Shown here in pieces: positions 43,487-50,930 of a DNA stretch of 50,930 nucleotides (its first letter is position 1; each line of letters opens with the position of its first letter). The position numbers were made by a program, and so were the translations under genes. The DNA comes from Euplotes aediculatus. Its lineage: Eukaryota; Ciliophora; Spirotrichea; Euplotida; Euplotidae. Below the pieces are notes generated by a model. That model had not been told where the DNA came from. It saw only the letters and a list, made by a program, of their open reading frames with translations, and did not search any database. The stretch covers positions 1 to 50,930 of the forward strand of contig JAQGFW010017340.1 of assembly GCA_030463445.1 (NCBI GenBank), read 5' to 3'.

Positions 43487-44707
43487 TCAGAGTAGTCCAC
43501 ATAAGTATTGGATATAGATGCTGTTCAATTGATAATTTTTGCTCGCCTCCCAATAGGCCAACTGAATGTTGGCGACATCGTTGAGGGTGCGAAGGTACTC
43601 TGCATACGTGCGCAATCCAGCCTGAAACATGCGATGGGCCGCGCTGCGCAGTTCTTCTGCCCCGGCAAGCACCTCCGTCTCATACCCACGCAATCCATCA
43701 GCAAGGGCTTCATTTTCGGCCAAGGCCTGCTCCAAGTCGGCTACCAATTGCAGTTCCTTGGCTTCCACCCGGTAAGCGTTTACAGAAACCTCCTTTTTGC
43801 CTGCGGAAATCCTTCCCTTGTATTGCCAGAACCAGAGCGGCAGGCCCACTCCTGCATAGATTCTGTTGGGAAAAGTCGTTGATCGCTCCCCATTGTTGAC
43901 GATGCCCACCGACAATTGCGGAAGCATTCTCCGCTTTTCCACGCGCAAGGCTTGGGAGCTGACAGCAACAGCCTGACGCAAATGGCCCAGCGAGGGATTC
44001 TTCCCGGCAGATAGATTGGAAGGCACAAACAGCATGGGATCGGCCTGTGTTCCTGGCAATGTCGGCATGAAATCCACTGTGATGCCTGTAAGCTTCTGCA
44101 GTTTGCGGAGCATTCCCACAAATTCACCCTCCGCTTGATTGCAGACCGCCTTGCGTTGACCAGCCTCGGCCTTTGCGTAGGCGGGTTGTAAATAATCCAC
44201 TTCCCCTGCCTGAAACTGTCGTTGTGCCTGATCCGCCAACAAGGAAAACAGGCTGTCTTGCGACTGATACCAATTCCAAATAACATAGCGGTATTGCAGC
44301 TCAGTATAGTAGAGGTGGAGCAAATACTTTTGGTCCTGGATTTCCACGTCCTGGGACTTCTCGGCAAGAACCACATTTTCCACCTGCAACTTCTTCTGAG
44401 CGGCATACACCGTTGGGAAATCCAAGTTCTGTTGAAACCCCACCGTGAAAAAGTTGCCCGTCGTGTTTTGCAAGATCAACTGTGGATTGGGCAGGTTCAC
44501 CGCTGCGGCCACCAAGTCGCTTTGCCGCTTGATTTCCAAGGCAGCCGCCATGCGTGTAGGACTATGGGCGAGACCGCTGTCGACGATGGCCGATAAGGAC
44601 AGCGTGGGCCCATCCATCCACTTGACAGGGAACCTCCCTTGCGCAGCAAGGGTCAGCCATCCAACAGATAGGCTCAACACAGTGATGTATTTACCAATTC
44701 TTCCCAT
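43487..44707 (-). CDS. CusC/TolC-like outer-membrane efflux channel
   Basis: Signal peptide (MGRIGKYITVLSLSVGWLTLAAQ) followed by a TolC-type two-repeat protein: LSAIVDSGLAHSPTRMAAALEIKRQSDLVAAA, LPNPQLIL, long helices LHLYYTELQYRYVIWNWYQ and QLVADLEQALAENEALADGLRGYE, and AYWEASKNYQLNSIYIQYL at the end. It is the first gene of the second RND operon, followed by the adaptor, the metal-binding lipoprotein and the pump. A TTATATAATTTTGAC promoter-like motif lies 45 bp upstream. Confidence 0.85.
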   Translation of the reverse strand: MGRIGKYITVLSLSVGWLTLAAQGRFPVKWMDGPTLSLSAIVDSGLAHSPTRMAAALEIKRQSDLVAAAVNLPNPQLILQNTTGNFFTVGFQQNLDFPTVYAAQKKLQVENVVLAEKSQDVEIQDQKYLLHLYYTELQYRYVIWNWYQSQDSLFSLLADQAQRQFQAGEVDYLQPAYAKAEAGQRKAVCNQAEGEFVGMLRKLQKLTGITVDFMPTLPGTQADPMLFVPSNLSAGKNPSLGHLRQAVAVSSQALRVEKRRMLPQLSVGIVNNGERSTTFPNRIYAGVGLPLWFWQYKGRISAGKKEVSVNAYRVEAKELQLVADLEQALAENEALADGLRGYETEVLAGAEELRSAAHRMFQAGLRTYAEYLRTLNDVANIQLAYWEASKNYQLNSIYIQYLCGLL

Positions 44708-44751
44708 GATCCTTGCAAATGTACCTAGCCAATTGAACCCATGCGGAGTCA

Positions 44752-44766
44752 GTCAAAATTATATAA
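44752..44766 (-). promoter_or_regulatory. Promoter-like motif TTATATAATTTTGAC
   Basis: Same 15-mer as before the thioredoxin-fold operon, 45 bp before the efflux channel start. It includes TAATTTTG, an exact TAnnTTTG match. Confidence 0.5.
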
Positions 44767-44800
44767 ATGACTTCTCTGCATGGGTTCTGCAACCATCGCA

Positions 44801-45007
44801 CTATCCCTCGATCTCCTCAGCTTGATAGCCCACTTTCGCCAAACCTGACTGTATGGCATCTGGAGCGACCTCCTCTAGCTCGATGGTCAAGATGCGCAAG
44901 GGACTGTTCAGGTCCACGCTCCAATTACCTTTCCCCACAGATTGATCAAGGATGGGTGTAACTGTGGCGATACAGCCATCGCATTTAATATTGGTCTTGA
45001 ATTTCAT
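44801..45007 (-). CDS. CopZ-like HMA metallochaperone
   Basis: The ATG at 45007 gives a 68-residue single HMA domain (MKFKTNIKCDGCIATVTPIL) with metal motif CDGC near residue 9 and the closing strand VGYQAEEIEG. There is no signal peptide, so it is cytoplasmic. It follows the CopA ATPase by 77 bp and is probably its copper donor. The Asp between the cysteines (CDGC) and the lack of the usual GMxC Met make it slightly atypical of CopZ. The longer frame to 45097 overlaps nothing useful and lacks homology. Confidence 0.85.
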   Translation of the reverse strand: MKFKTNIKCDGCIATVTPILDQSVGKGNWSVDLNSPLRILTIELEEVAPDAIQSGLAKVGYQAEEIEG

Positions 45008-45084
45008 AACTATGTACAATGAATGATAAATAATTCTTTGATATTCACAATTCTCCATCTGTTCCGCCAAACCCCGCAGGTGTC

Positions 45085-47325
45085 TCAATTCCCCCACTTT
45101 AGCCGAAGGCTATTGGTGACAACTGAAACCGAGCTCAATGCCATAGCAGCACCAGCAATCATCGGATTGAGGAGAAATCCAGTGAAGGGAAACAATATTC
45201 CCGCTGCAATGGGGATGCCGATCACGTTATAGACAAATGCCCAGAAAAGGTTTTGACGAACTGTACGAACTGTTTTGCCTGAAAGCGCAATGGCTTGCGG
45301 CAATTTGAGCAGGTCGCTGGAAAGGATCGTCATCTTGGCAACATCGATGGCAATGTCCGATCCTTTGCCCATAGCTATGCTCACATCTGCTTGGGCGAGT
45401 GCCTGGGAATCGTTGATGCCATCTCCCACCATCGCCACTACCTTTCCCTCCGCTTGCAATTGTTTTACAAAATCCGCCTTGTCGTTGGGCAATGTCTGCC
45501 CACGGTAATGGATGATGCCCACTTCTGCCGACACGGCTGCGGCGGTTTTTTCATTGTCGCCAGTGAGCATATAGACCTCGATGCCAAGTGCTTGCAGTGT
45601 AAGAATTGCAGCACGAGACGTAGCCTTGATCTTATCGGCAATGGCAATTAGCGCAATCACGGATTTGGAATTGGCAAATAGCACGACTGTCTTGGCCTCA
45701 TTTTCCCAAGCAGCCTGCCGTGTCACCAAATCTGGAGGAATCGCGATCCCAGCCGCTTGCATGAGGGCGGCATTGCCAACGTACCAAGTTTGGTTCATGG
45801 CAATGGCTTTTGCACCCTTGCCTGTGATGCTCTCAAAACTCGTCAATTCCAAACTTCTATTCACCTGATCTTTTAAGTGATGGGTTACAGCCACTGCCAA
45901 GGGATGCTCCGAATGGTTTTCCAGCGCATACAATACTTGGATCGCAAGGGCTTGATCTTCTATTCCATCTACCCACATTAAGTCGGTAACTGTTGGCTTG
46001 CCCTCTGTGATAGTGCCAGTTTTGTCTAGGACTAAAGCTTCCACTTTATGAGCCAATTCCAACCCTTCTGCGTCTTTGACCAAGATGCCGTTTTCGGCTG
46101 CTTTACCCACCCCAACCATGATCGCTGTAGGTGTGGCAAGCCCCAGCGCACAAGGACAGGCAATGACCAGCACAGTCACCATCGCCAACAAGCCATGTGT
46201 GACCGCGTGTTCGCCACCCAGCATGGACCAAGCGATCAGACTCAGCACCGCTATGACCATCACCACCGGCACAAATATCCCTGCCACCTTGTCCACGAGT
46301 TTCTGGACAGGAGCCTTGCTGCCTTGGGCAGCTTCTACCATTTGGATGATCTGCGCCAAGACGGTTGCGCCACCGACCTTTTCGGCCACCATTTCCAGGC
46401 TGCCAGTCTGATTGACCGTTCCTGCAAGCAATAGGCCACCGGCAGCTTTTTCCACCGGAATCGGTTCCCCGGAGATCAAGCTCTCATCCACGTACGAGGT
46501 CCCAGCGACAACCGATCCATCAACAGGTATTTTTTCGCCTGGTTTCACGCGCAACCTGTCGCCGATCACCACATCAGAGATCAAAACCTCAGTCTCTTCA
46601 CCGCCATCTCGTAGTTTCACCACAGACTTGGGTTGCAGTCCCATCAATTTTTTGATCGCAGTCGAGGTCCCAGCCTTTGCACGCTCTTCAAGGTATTTCC
46701 CTATCAACAAGAAGGCCACGATCACCCCGGCCGCCTCAAAATAGACATGGGCCTCCAGGCCCTTGCGCGTCCAGAATTCTTGAAAAAGGGTGTTGAAGAC
46801 GCTGAATCCGTAGGCAATACCTGTGCTCAGTGCCACGAGCGTATCCATGTTGGCTTTGCCGTGCCGCGCCTGACGATACGCCTGTATGAAAAACTGACGG
46901 CCAAAAACAAAGACGATTGGAGTCGCCAATGCCCACATAAGGTAATTCGAATAAGGCAGGTGCATGAATACCATTCCCACTAGTACCAACGGCACAGACA
47001 ATACCACCGAAAAAATCATGCGATTTCGCAATCCCGTCAGCTTTTCGCGTTGCAGATCAGCAACGATGGCTGCAGTCTCCTCAGGACCCTCCTCGACGAT
47101 CAAGTCGTACCCGATCGATTGAATTGCCTTTCTGAATGTTTCGGGTTGGGTGATCTTGGAGTCGAATTCTACAATTGCGGTGGCGTTCGCATAGTTCACC
47201 GTTGCCGACACCACGCCGGACTCCGCATTCAACATGCTTTCGACGCTCACGGCACACGCAGCACAACTCATGCCCGTGATCGGGAAAGTCACCTTCTTGA
47301 GTGCTGAAATTGACAATGTTTCCAT
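45085..47325 (-). CDS. copA: Copper-exporting P1B-type ATPase
   Basis: P1B-ATPase with one N-terminal HMA domain ([13 protein letters not shown], Cys21 and Cys24), eight membrane helices, the actuator SGEP loop ([13 protein letters not shown]), the intramembrane CPC ([11 protein letters not shown]), the phosphorylation site DKTGTITEG and [12 protein letters not shown]. The M7/M8 blocks [15 protein letters not shown] and [22 protein letters not shown] carry the Asn-Tyr and Met-Ser residues of the Cu(I) class (P1B-1). It exports Cu(I) to the periplasm. It is preceded by an AraC regulator with a CxxC motif (81 bp) and followed by a chaperone. Confidence 0.95.
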   Translation of the reverse strand: METLSISALKKVTFPITGMSCAACAVSVESMLNAESGVVSATVNYANATAIVEFDSKITQPETFRKAIQSIGYDLIVEEGPEETAAIVADLQREKLTGLRNRMIFSVVLSVPLVLVGMVFMHLPYSNYLMWALATPIVFVFGRQFFIQAYRQARHGKANMDTLVALSTGIAYGFSVFNTLFQEFWTRKGLEAHVYFEAAGVIVAFLLIGKYLEERAKAGTSTAIKKLMGLQPKSVVKLRDGGEETEVLISDVVIGDRLRVKPGEKIPVDGSVVAGTSYVDESLISGEPIPVEKAAGGLLLAGTVNQTGSLEMVAEKVGGATVLAQIIQMVEAAQGSKAPVQKLVDKVAGIFVPVVMVIAVLSLIAWSMLGGEHAVTHGLLAMVTVLVIACPCALGLATPTAIMVGVGKAAENGILVKDAEGLELAHKVEALVLDKTGTITEGKPTVTDLMWVDGIEDQALAIQVLYALENHSEHPLAVAVTHHLKDQVNRSLELTSFESITGKGAKAIAMNQTWYVGNAALMQAAGIAIPPDLVTRQAAWENEAKTVVLFANSKSVIALIAIADKIKATSRAAILTLQALGIEVYMLTGDNEKTAAAVSAEVGIIHYRGQTLPNDKADFVKQLQAEGKVVAMVGDGINDSQALAQADVSIAMGKGSDIAIDVAKMTILSSDLLKLPQAIALSGKTVRTVRQNLFWAFVYNVIGIPIAAGILFPFTGFLLNPMIAGAAMALSSVSVVTNSLRLKWGN

Positions 47326-47406
47326 GCCCCAAAGTTGAGTGCGATGGGCTGTATAGGCGTTGCAGAATTTTCGATTTGTTATACATCATTTGCCTGAACC
47401 GGCTTT

Positions 47407-47979
47407 TCAGTCCACCAAGTCCAGAGGCTTTCTCCGTTCCAAGCCCAGTTCGCGGAACTTGCCGGGTGGCATTCCTGTGGTTTTCTTGAATTGATTGCTC
47501 AGATGCGCCACACTGCTATAGCCGAGCCGATCAGCGATTTCACTCAGGCTCATTTCGTCATACACAATCAATTCCTTGGCCTTTTCCACCTTCTGAAGGA
47601 TAATGTAATGCTCGATCGTCACCCCTTCTACCGACGAGAACAAGGCACTCAGGTACTTGTAATCGTAATGAAGGGCCTCAGCAATCAGGTCGGACCAATT
47701 GAGCCGCTGTTGGTCCAGGTTTTCGTGTTGCACCTTTTGAATGATGAGGTTCTTGATCGCCTCGATGATGCGGCCTTTGCGGTCATCGATCAACTCAAAA
47801 CCCAATTCTTCCAACCTTTCCTTCAAGGTTTGTTTCTGACCCGGCTCCAATTCCAAATCCTCCAAAGTCACCCAGCCCATGCCTATCTGCACAGGCGGAT
47901 AGCCGAGGTGCGTCATCAATCCATTCACCGCAGCGATGCAGCGGTTGCAGACCATGTTTTTGATGTGAAGCGTCAACAT
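47407..47979 (-). CDS. AraC-type regulator with CxxC metal-binding N-terminus
   Basis: Starting at the ATG at 47979 the protein opens with MLTLHIKNMVCNRCIAAVNG, an HMA-like start with CNRC, then about 60 residues resembling a degenerate HMA domain. The C-terminal 100 residues are an AraC double helix-turn-helix (HYDYKYLSALFSSVEGVTIEHYIILQKVEKAKELI, EIADRLGYSSVAHLSNQFKKTTG). This type is common beside metal genes in Bacteroidota and is thought to sense thiophilic metals through the cysteines. It lies 81 bp upstream of copA and divergent, by 64 bp, from the beta-propeller gene, and could regulate both. Confidence 0.88.
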   Translation of the reverse strand: MLTLHIKNMVCNRCIAAVNGLMTHLGYPPVQIGMGWVTLEDLELEPGQKQTLKERLEELGFELIDDRKGRIIEAIKNLIIQKVQHENLDQQRLNWSDLIAEALHYDYKYLSALFSSVEGVTIEHYIILQKVEKAKELIVYDEMSLSEIADRLGYSSVAHLSNQFKKTTGMPPGKFRELGLERRKPLDLVD

Positions 47980-48043
47980 AGCGTGTCCTTCCAGCCAAAT
48001 TTCGTATTTTGAACCCAAGATGCTTCAATTGAAAGAAAAGGTA

Positions 48044-49543
48044 ATGAGAAAACGTCAACTGCCACTATTAAAAATGAGTGCTTTTGCAATCATGTTGCTG
48101 TCGGCACTCACCATGCATTCTCAGGGTAGCCTTTCATGGTCGGCCTCGACTGACGTCGCACAAAACACATTTGACAACCTACATCCTCGTATTGTCGTCG
48201 ATGGGGCGGGAAATCCGATCGTGATCTGGGGTCGCTCCTCCGATGAATCAGTCTTCATCGCCCGATGGAACGGCAGTTCGTTTTCCATGCCCATGAAGGT
48301 AAACCCCACAGGCTTCAACGTCGCCACACAATCTTGGATGGGGCCAGACATTGCAGCACAGGGCGATACCGTCTTTGTTGCTGTGAAACGCACTCCTGAA
48401 GCGTCCGATACCAATCATGTTTTTATTCAAAGGTCATTGGACGGCGGCATGACCTTTGCCAATCCTGTCCAGGTGGATGACATCGCAGATAGTGTATCTC
48501 GATTTCCAGCATTGGCCGTTGATTTACAAGGCAATCCCCTGGTCGCCTACATGAAGTTTGATCCTGGTTTTGGGAATGCCAGATGGGTGGTGACCAGATC
48601 CAATGATGGCGGAAGCACATTCGCACCCGATTTCCTTGCAAGTGGATGGTCCGGAGGAACAGTATGTGATTGCTGCCCAGGCTCCATTGTCGCCGATGGC
48701 AACAATGTCTGCCTATCGTACCGAGACAACCTGAACAACATTCGCGACACATGGACAGGGATCTCCACCGATGGCGGCAATACATTCACCCAAGGAATGC
48801 CTGTCGATCAAGGGAATTGGATGCTCATGAATTGCCCTTCCTCTGGGCCTGATGCGGTCATCCTAGGAGACACCCTACACGCTGTCTTCATGAGCCAGGA
48901 AAGCGGGAATCCGTTGGTGTACATAAGCAAATCTTCCATTTCCGCTGCCATCGGAGCGAATGGCACTCCAATCATAGGCATGCAAAGTGGTGTCACGTCC
49001 CAAAACTTTCCGCGTATCGCCAGCCATGGCCCCGCAGTCGCCATCGTTTGGCGCCAAAACTTCAACATGAATGCCCAGATACCCATTCTTTTCACCAACA
49101 ACATCCAATCTGGCTTCCCCGCAACCTATGATTCCGTTTTTGTTGGAAGTGGGATGTCTGCTGTGGTGAATGTCGATGTGGTCCTTTCCAATGGCGAAGT
49201 CCACGTCGTCTGGCAAGACGATGCCTCTGGCAGCGTCAAGTATCGCAAAGGCAGCTACACTCCTTTTGTAGGAAGTCCGGAGCCCATGCAGGATGAGTTT
49301 GGCTTGTTTCCCAATCCGACAGGAGGTGAAGTCATTCTGACCATTCCCCTTCCAGCTTATCAGCCCAATATGAAAATCGTGGTCTTCGATCTAGCAGGGA
49401 GGGTTCTTGATTCCCATGAAATCCAGGCATACAAGGAGAAAGTGGCACTTTCGACCGATGGTTGGCAGCCAGGTAGCTACACCGTACTGGTGCAATCTGC
49501 CAACAGTGTTGCCTCAAGAAAATTGATTGTTCTGCCGAGGTGA
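48044..49543 (+). CDS. T9SS-sorted sialidase-like beta-propeller protein
   Basis: From the ATG at 48044 the signal peptide is MSAFAIMLLSALTMHSQ within the first 35 residues. Repeats of BNR type (RSLDGGMTFANPVQVDD, RSNDGGSTFAPDF, STDGGNTFTQGMPV) form a six- or seven-bladed propeller. A Cys cluster (VCDCCPGSIVADGNNVCLSYRD) is unusual and could bind copper. A type A T9SS domain ends it (LFPNPTGGEVILTI, LAGRVLDSHE, PGSYTVLVQSAN). True sialidase activity is unlikely, as I see no catalytic Arg triad pattern. It diverges from the AraC regulator and so may belong to its regulon. Confidence 0.78.
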   Translation: MRKRQLPLLKMSAFAIMLLSALTMHSQGSLSWSASTDVAQNTFDNLHPRIVVDGAGNPIVIWGRSSDESVFIARWNGSSFSMPMKVNPTGFNVATQSWMGPDIAAQGDTVFVAVKRTPEASDTNHVFIQRSLDGGMTFANPVQVDDIADSVSRFPALAVDLQGNPLVAYMKFDPGFGNARWVVTRSNDGGSTFAPDFLASGWSGGTVCDCCPGSIVADGNNVCLSYRDNLNNIRDTWTGISTDGGNTFTQGMPVDQGNWMLMNCPSSGPDAVILGDTLHAVFMSQESGNPLVYISKSSISAAIGANGTPIIGMQSGVTSQNFPRIASHGPAVAIVWRQNFNMNAQIPILFTNNIQSGFPATYDSVFVGSGMSAVVNVDVVLSNGEVHVVWQDDASGSVKYRKGSYTPFVGSPEPMQDEFGLFPNPTGGEVILTIPLPAYQPNMKIVVFDLAGRVLDSHEIQAYKEKVALSTDGWQPGSYTVLVQSANSVASRKLIVLPR

Positions 49544-49582
49544 CCATTCTCCTCAGGACGATACCATTCTGCTTCAGACAGC

Positions 49583-50930
49583 CTACCGCCTTCGAATCGT
49601 CACCCCACCAAAACTCGATCGTGCCCGATCTTCCCTCCATTCGTGGGTCCCTGAGGTCCCTGAGGTCCCTGAGGCACTCGAAGGGCTCGAAGGGCCCTCA
49701 ACCCTCCTCAGCAGCACCCACCAGTACACCCCATCCGGCAAAGTCCCCCCATCCCAGTTGCTGTGTATCGGCGACATCTCAAACACCTTCCCATTCGAGG
49801 CATTGAACACCTCCATCCGGTAGTCCGCAGGATCCTCATTGGCAGTGCAGATCACCATCCAAGTATCATTCTTCCCATCCCCATTCGGCGTGAACACTCC
49901 CGGCACAAACACCCGCGACTCCCCGGCGACCAGCGTATCCAGCAGCACATCCGACTCTCCGGCGCAAGCAGGCCCCATCGCCAGAAAGGAGGCCCGGATC
50001 ACCTGCAAGTCTTGAGGATGCCGAGGACTCAGCGTTGCGCGATACTCATGAGGCCAGCCTGTCGGCTGGACTGTCACCGGAACAGCAGGATCACCACCCA
50101 CCAACCCAACCACAGCCTGCACCGAGTCCACAGGGTCTTGCGTTTCCAATTCATAGACAGCGGTCACAAGCCCGCTTTCATCGGCCCCGACGGATACCCG
50201 CCGGGCATCCAGCACAGGCCGCGCCAGCCACAGCAGTGGAGCCACCAGCGTATCGTAACACCCAAGCGCATTGCCCAAAATCGCCGTCACAGTGTCAGCC
50301 CCAGCGGCATGGTCATAAACCATGATACTCTCCTCATCGTCGTAAGCCGGGCGGGGTTGCCCGCCTTCCGACCACCTGATGGATGCGATGCCCCCAGCAT
50401 CCACCACCAACGACACGTCTTCACCCTCACAGAGAACTGAATCCGGCACCGCTGACAGGGTTGCCCCAGTCGGCTTGGGCAGGATGGACAGCTGAAACGT
50501 CCCCACCTCCGGGCATGGCCCCGCAGTGGTGTAGCGGATGAAGTAAGGCCCGCCCGAATTGCTCCGCGAGGCATCGATCAGCCCGGTTGCATTGTCCAGG
50601 AACACTACATTCATTGTCAGCTCCCCGAAAGTCCCACCCGGCATAGCAACCATATCCGGCAAGGGATTCGTGCCACCAGCACAGTAACTGCTCTGCGGAT
50701 AGCTGAAGCTGGGATCATCCGGCCACTCGATCCAGACCGAGTCCTGTGTATCCCTAGCGCAGCGGTTCTCGATGTCATAGTAAACCAAGTATGGCCCGCC
50801 CGGCTGCATCGCACTGACATCGAGCTGCCCGATGTCAGTGTTCGCAAACACTATCCCGCCCCCAGCCACAAATCGCCCCACAGTATCCCCAACGATGAGC
50901 GGCACCGGATCCAGCCCGCTTTGGCAGAAC
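49583..50930 (-). CDS. Large secreted protein, type B T9SS domain, 5' end outside window
   Basis: The reading frame is open to the right edge, so only the C-terminal 448 residues are seen. They hold Ig-like/SprB-type repeats (GPYLVYYDIENRCARDTQDSVW, GPYFIRYTTAGPCPEVGTFQLS) and a gliding-motility-associated type B sorting domain (RVFVPGVFTPNGDGKNDTWMV, YRMEVFNASNGKVFEMS, NWDGGTLPDGVYWWVLLRR). The last hairpin is stretched by a Ser/Gly/Thr micro-repeat (SSPSSASGTSGTSGT), encoded by repeats of CTCAGGGAC. It should be exported through the T9SS and attached or released at the surface. Function unknown. Confidence 0.8.
   Translation of the reverse strand, partial: FCQSGLDPVPLIVGDTVGRFVAGGGIVFANTDIGQLDVSAMQPGGPYLVYYDIENRCARDTQDSVWIEWPDDPSFSYPQSSYCAGGTNPLPDMVAMPGGTFGELTMNVVFLDNATGLIDASRSNSGGPYFIRYTTAGPCPEVGTFQLSILPKPTGATLSAVPDSVLCEGEDVSLVVDAGGIASIRWSEGGQPRPAYDDEESIMVYDHAAGADTVTAILGNALGCYDTLVAPLLWLARPVLDARRVSVGADESGLVTAVYELETQDPVDSVQAVVGLVGGDPAVPVTVQPTGWPHEYRATLSPRHPQDLQVIRASFLAMGPACAGESDVLLDTLVAGESRVFVPGVFTPNGDGKNDTWMVICTANEDPADYRMEVFNASNGKVFEMSPIHSNWDGGTLPDGVYWWVLLRRVEGPSSPSSASGTSGTSGTHEWREDRARSSFGGVTIRRR

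Noticed and set aside
1-50930. CRISPR arrays, rRNA, prophage
   Set aside because: No regularly spaced repeats, rRNA-like conserved stretches or phage structural genes were seen.

Overview
The window comes from a Bacteroidota chromosome, most like the Saprospiria/Sphingobacteria side of the phylum. Nine secreted proteins end in type IX secretion system (T9SS) C-terminal domains, with the usual sequence of a PNP motif followed by a GLYFLK-like end. Shine-Dalgarno sequences are weak, and candidate promoters fit TAnnTTTG better than a sigma70 -10 box. I saw no rRNA, tRNA or CRISPR. Nearly all genes lie on the minus strand, so operons read from high to low coordinates.

Layout. (1) 1-6000: a 5'-truncated DUF3050 gene next to insertion-sequence-like repeats, then a three-gene operon (metallophosphoesterase, GMC oxidoreductase, membrane molybdopterin oxidoreductase). 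(2) 6200-12814: copper-handling genes, namely an HMA protein, a DUF2147 protein, an AraC regulator, a His-rich membrane protein, two T9SS-sorted multicopper oxidases and a T9SS-sorted thioredoxin-fold protein. (3) 13078-16724: a T9SS-sorted copper radical oxidase of the galactose/glyoxal oxidase type and a His-rich PKD protein, with a decayed IS1595-family element and its 8-bp target duplication between them. (4) 17157-28131: a tightly overlapping operon encoding an ATP-cone nuclease, a P2-type ATPase, an SRPBCC protein, a CusA pump split into two ORFs, a CusC-like channel and two CusB-like adaptors. (5) 28425-32219: a third multicopper oxidase between a T9SS protein and an outer-membrane barrel, then a PKD lipoprotein. 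(6) 32303-37355: an HhH plus PD-(D/E)XK-like nuclease overlapping a CotH-T9SS gene, and an M43 metalloprotease. (7) 37433-44707: a second RND operon (channel, fused adaptor, metal-binding lipoprotein, pump). (8) 44801-47979: a metallochaperone, a CopA copper ATPase and a CxxC-containing AraC regulator. (9) 48044-50930: a beta-propeller T9SS protein and the end of a large type B T9SS protein.

Taken together, most of the window looks like a copper (and perhaps other metal) homeostasis island. CopA would move cytosolic Cu(I) to the periplasm, and the chaperone and AraC protein would bind or sense it. The Cus-type pumps would carry it across the outer membrane, and the multicopper oxidases would oxidise Cu(I) or use copper for catalysis. 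What stands out is that several copper oxidases carry T9SS signals and so should act at the cell surface or outside, which is unlike the periplasmic CueO of E. coli. These functions are inferred from family and motif; nothing here was tested by database search.
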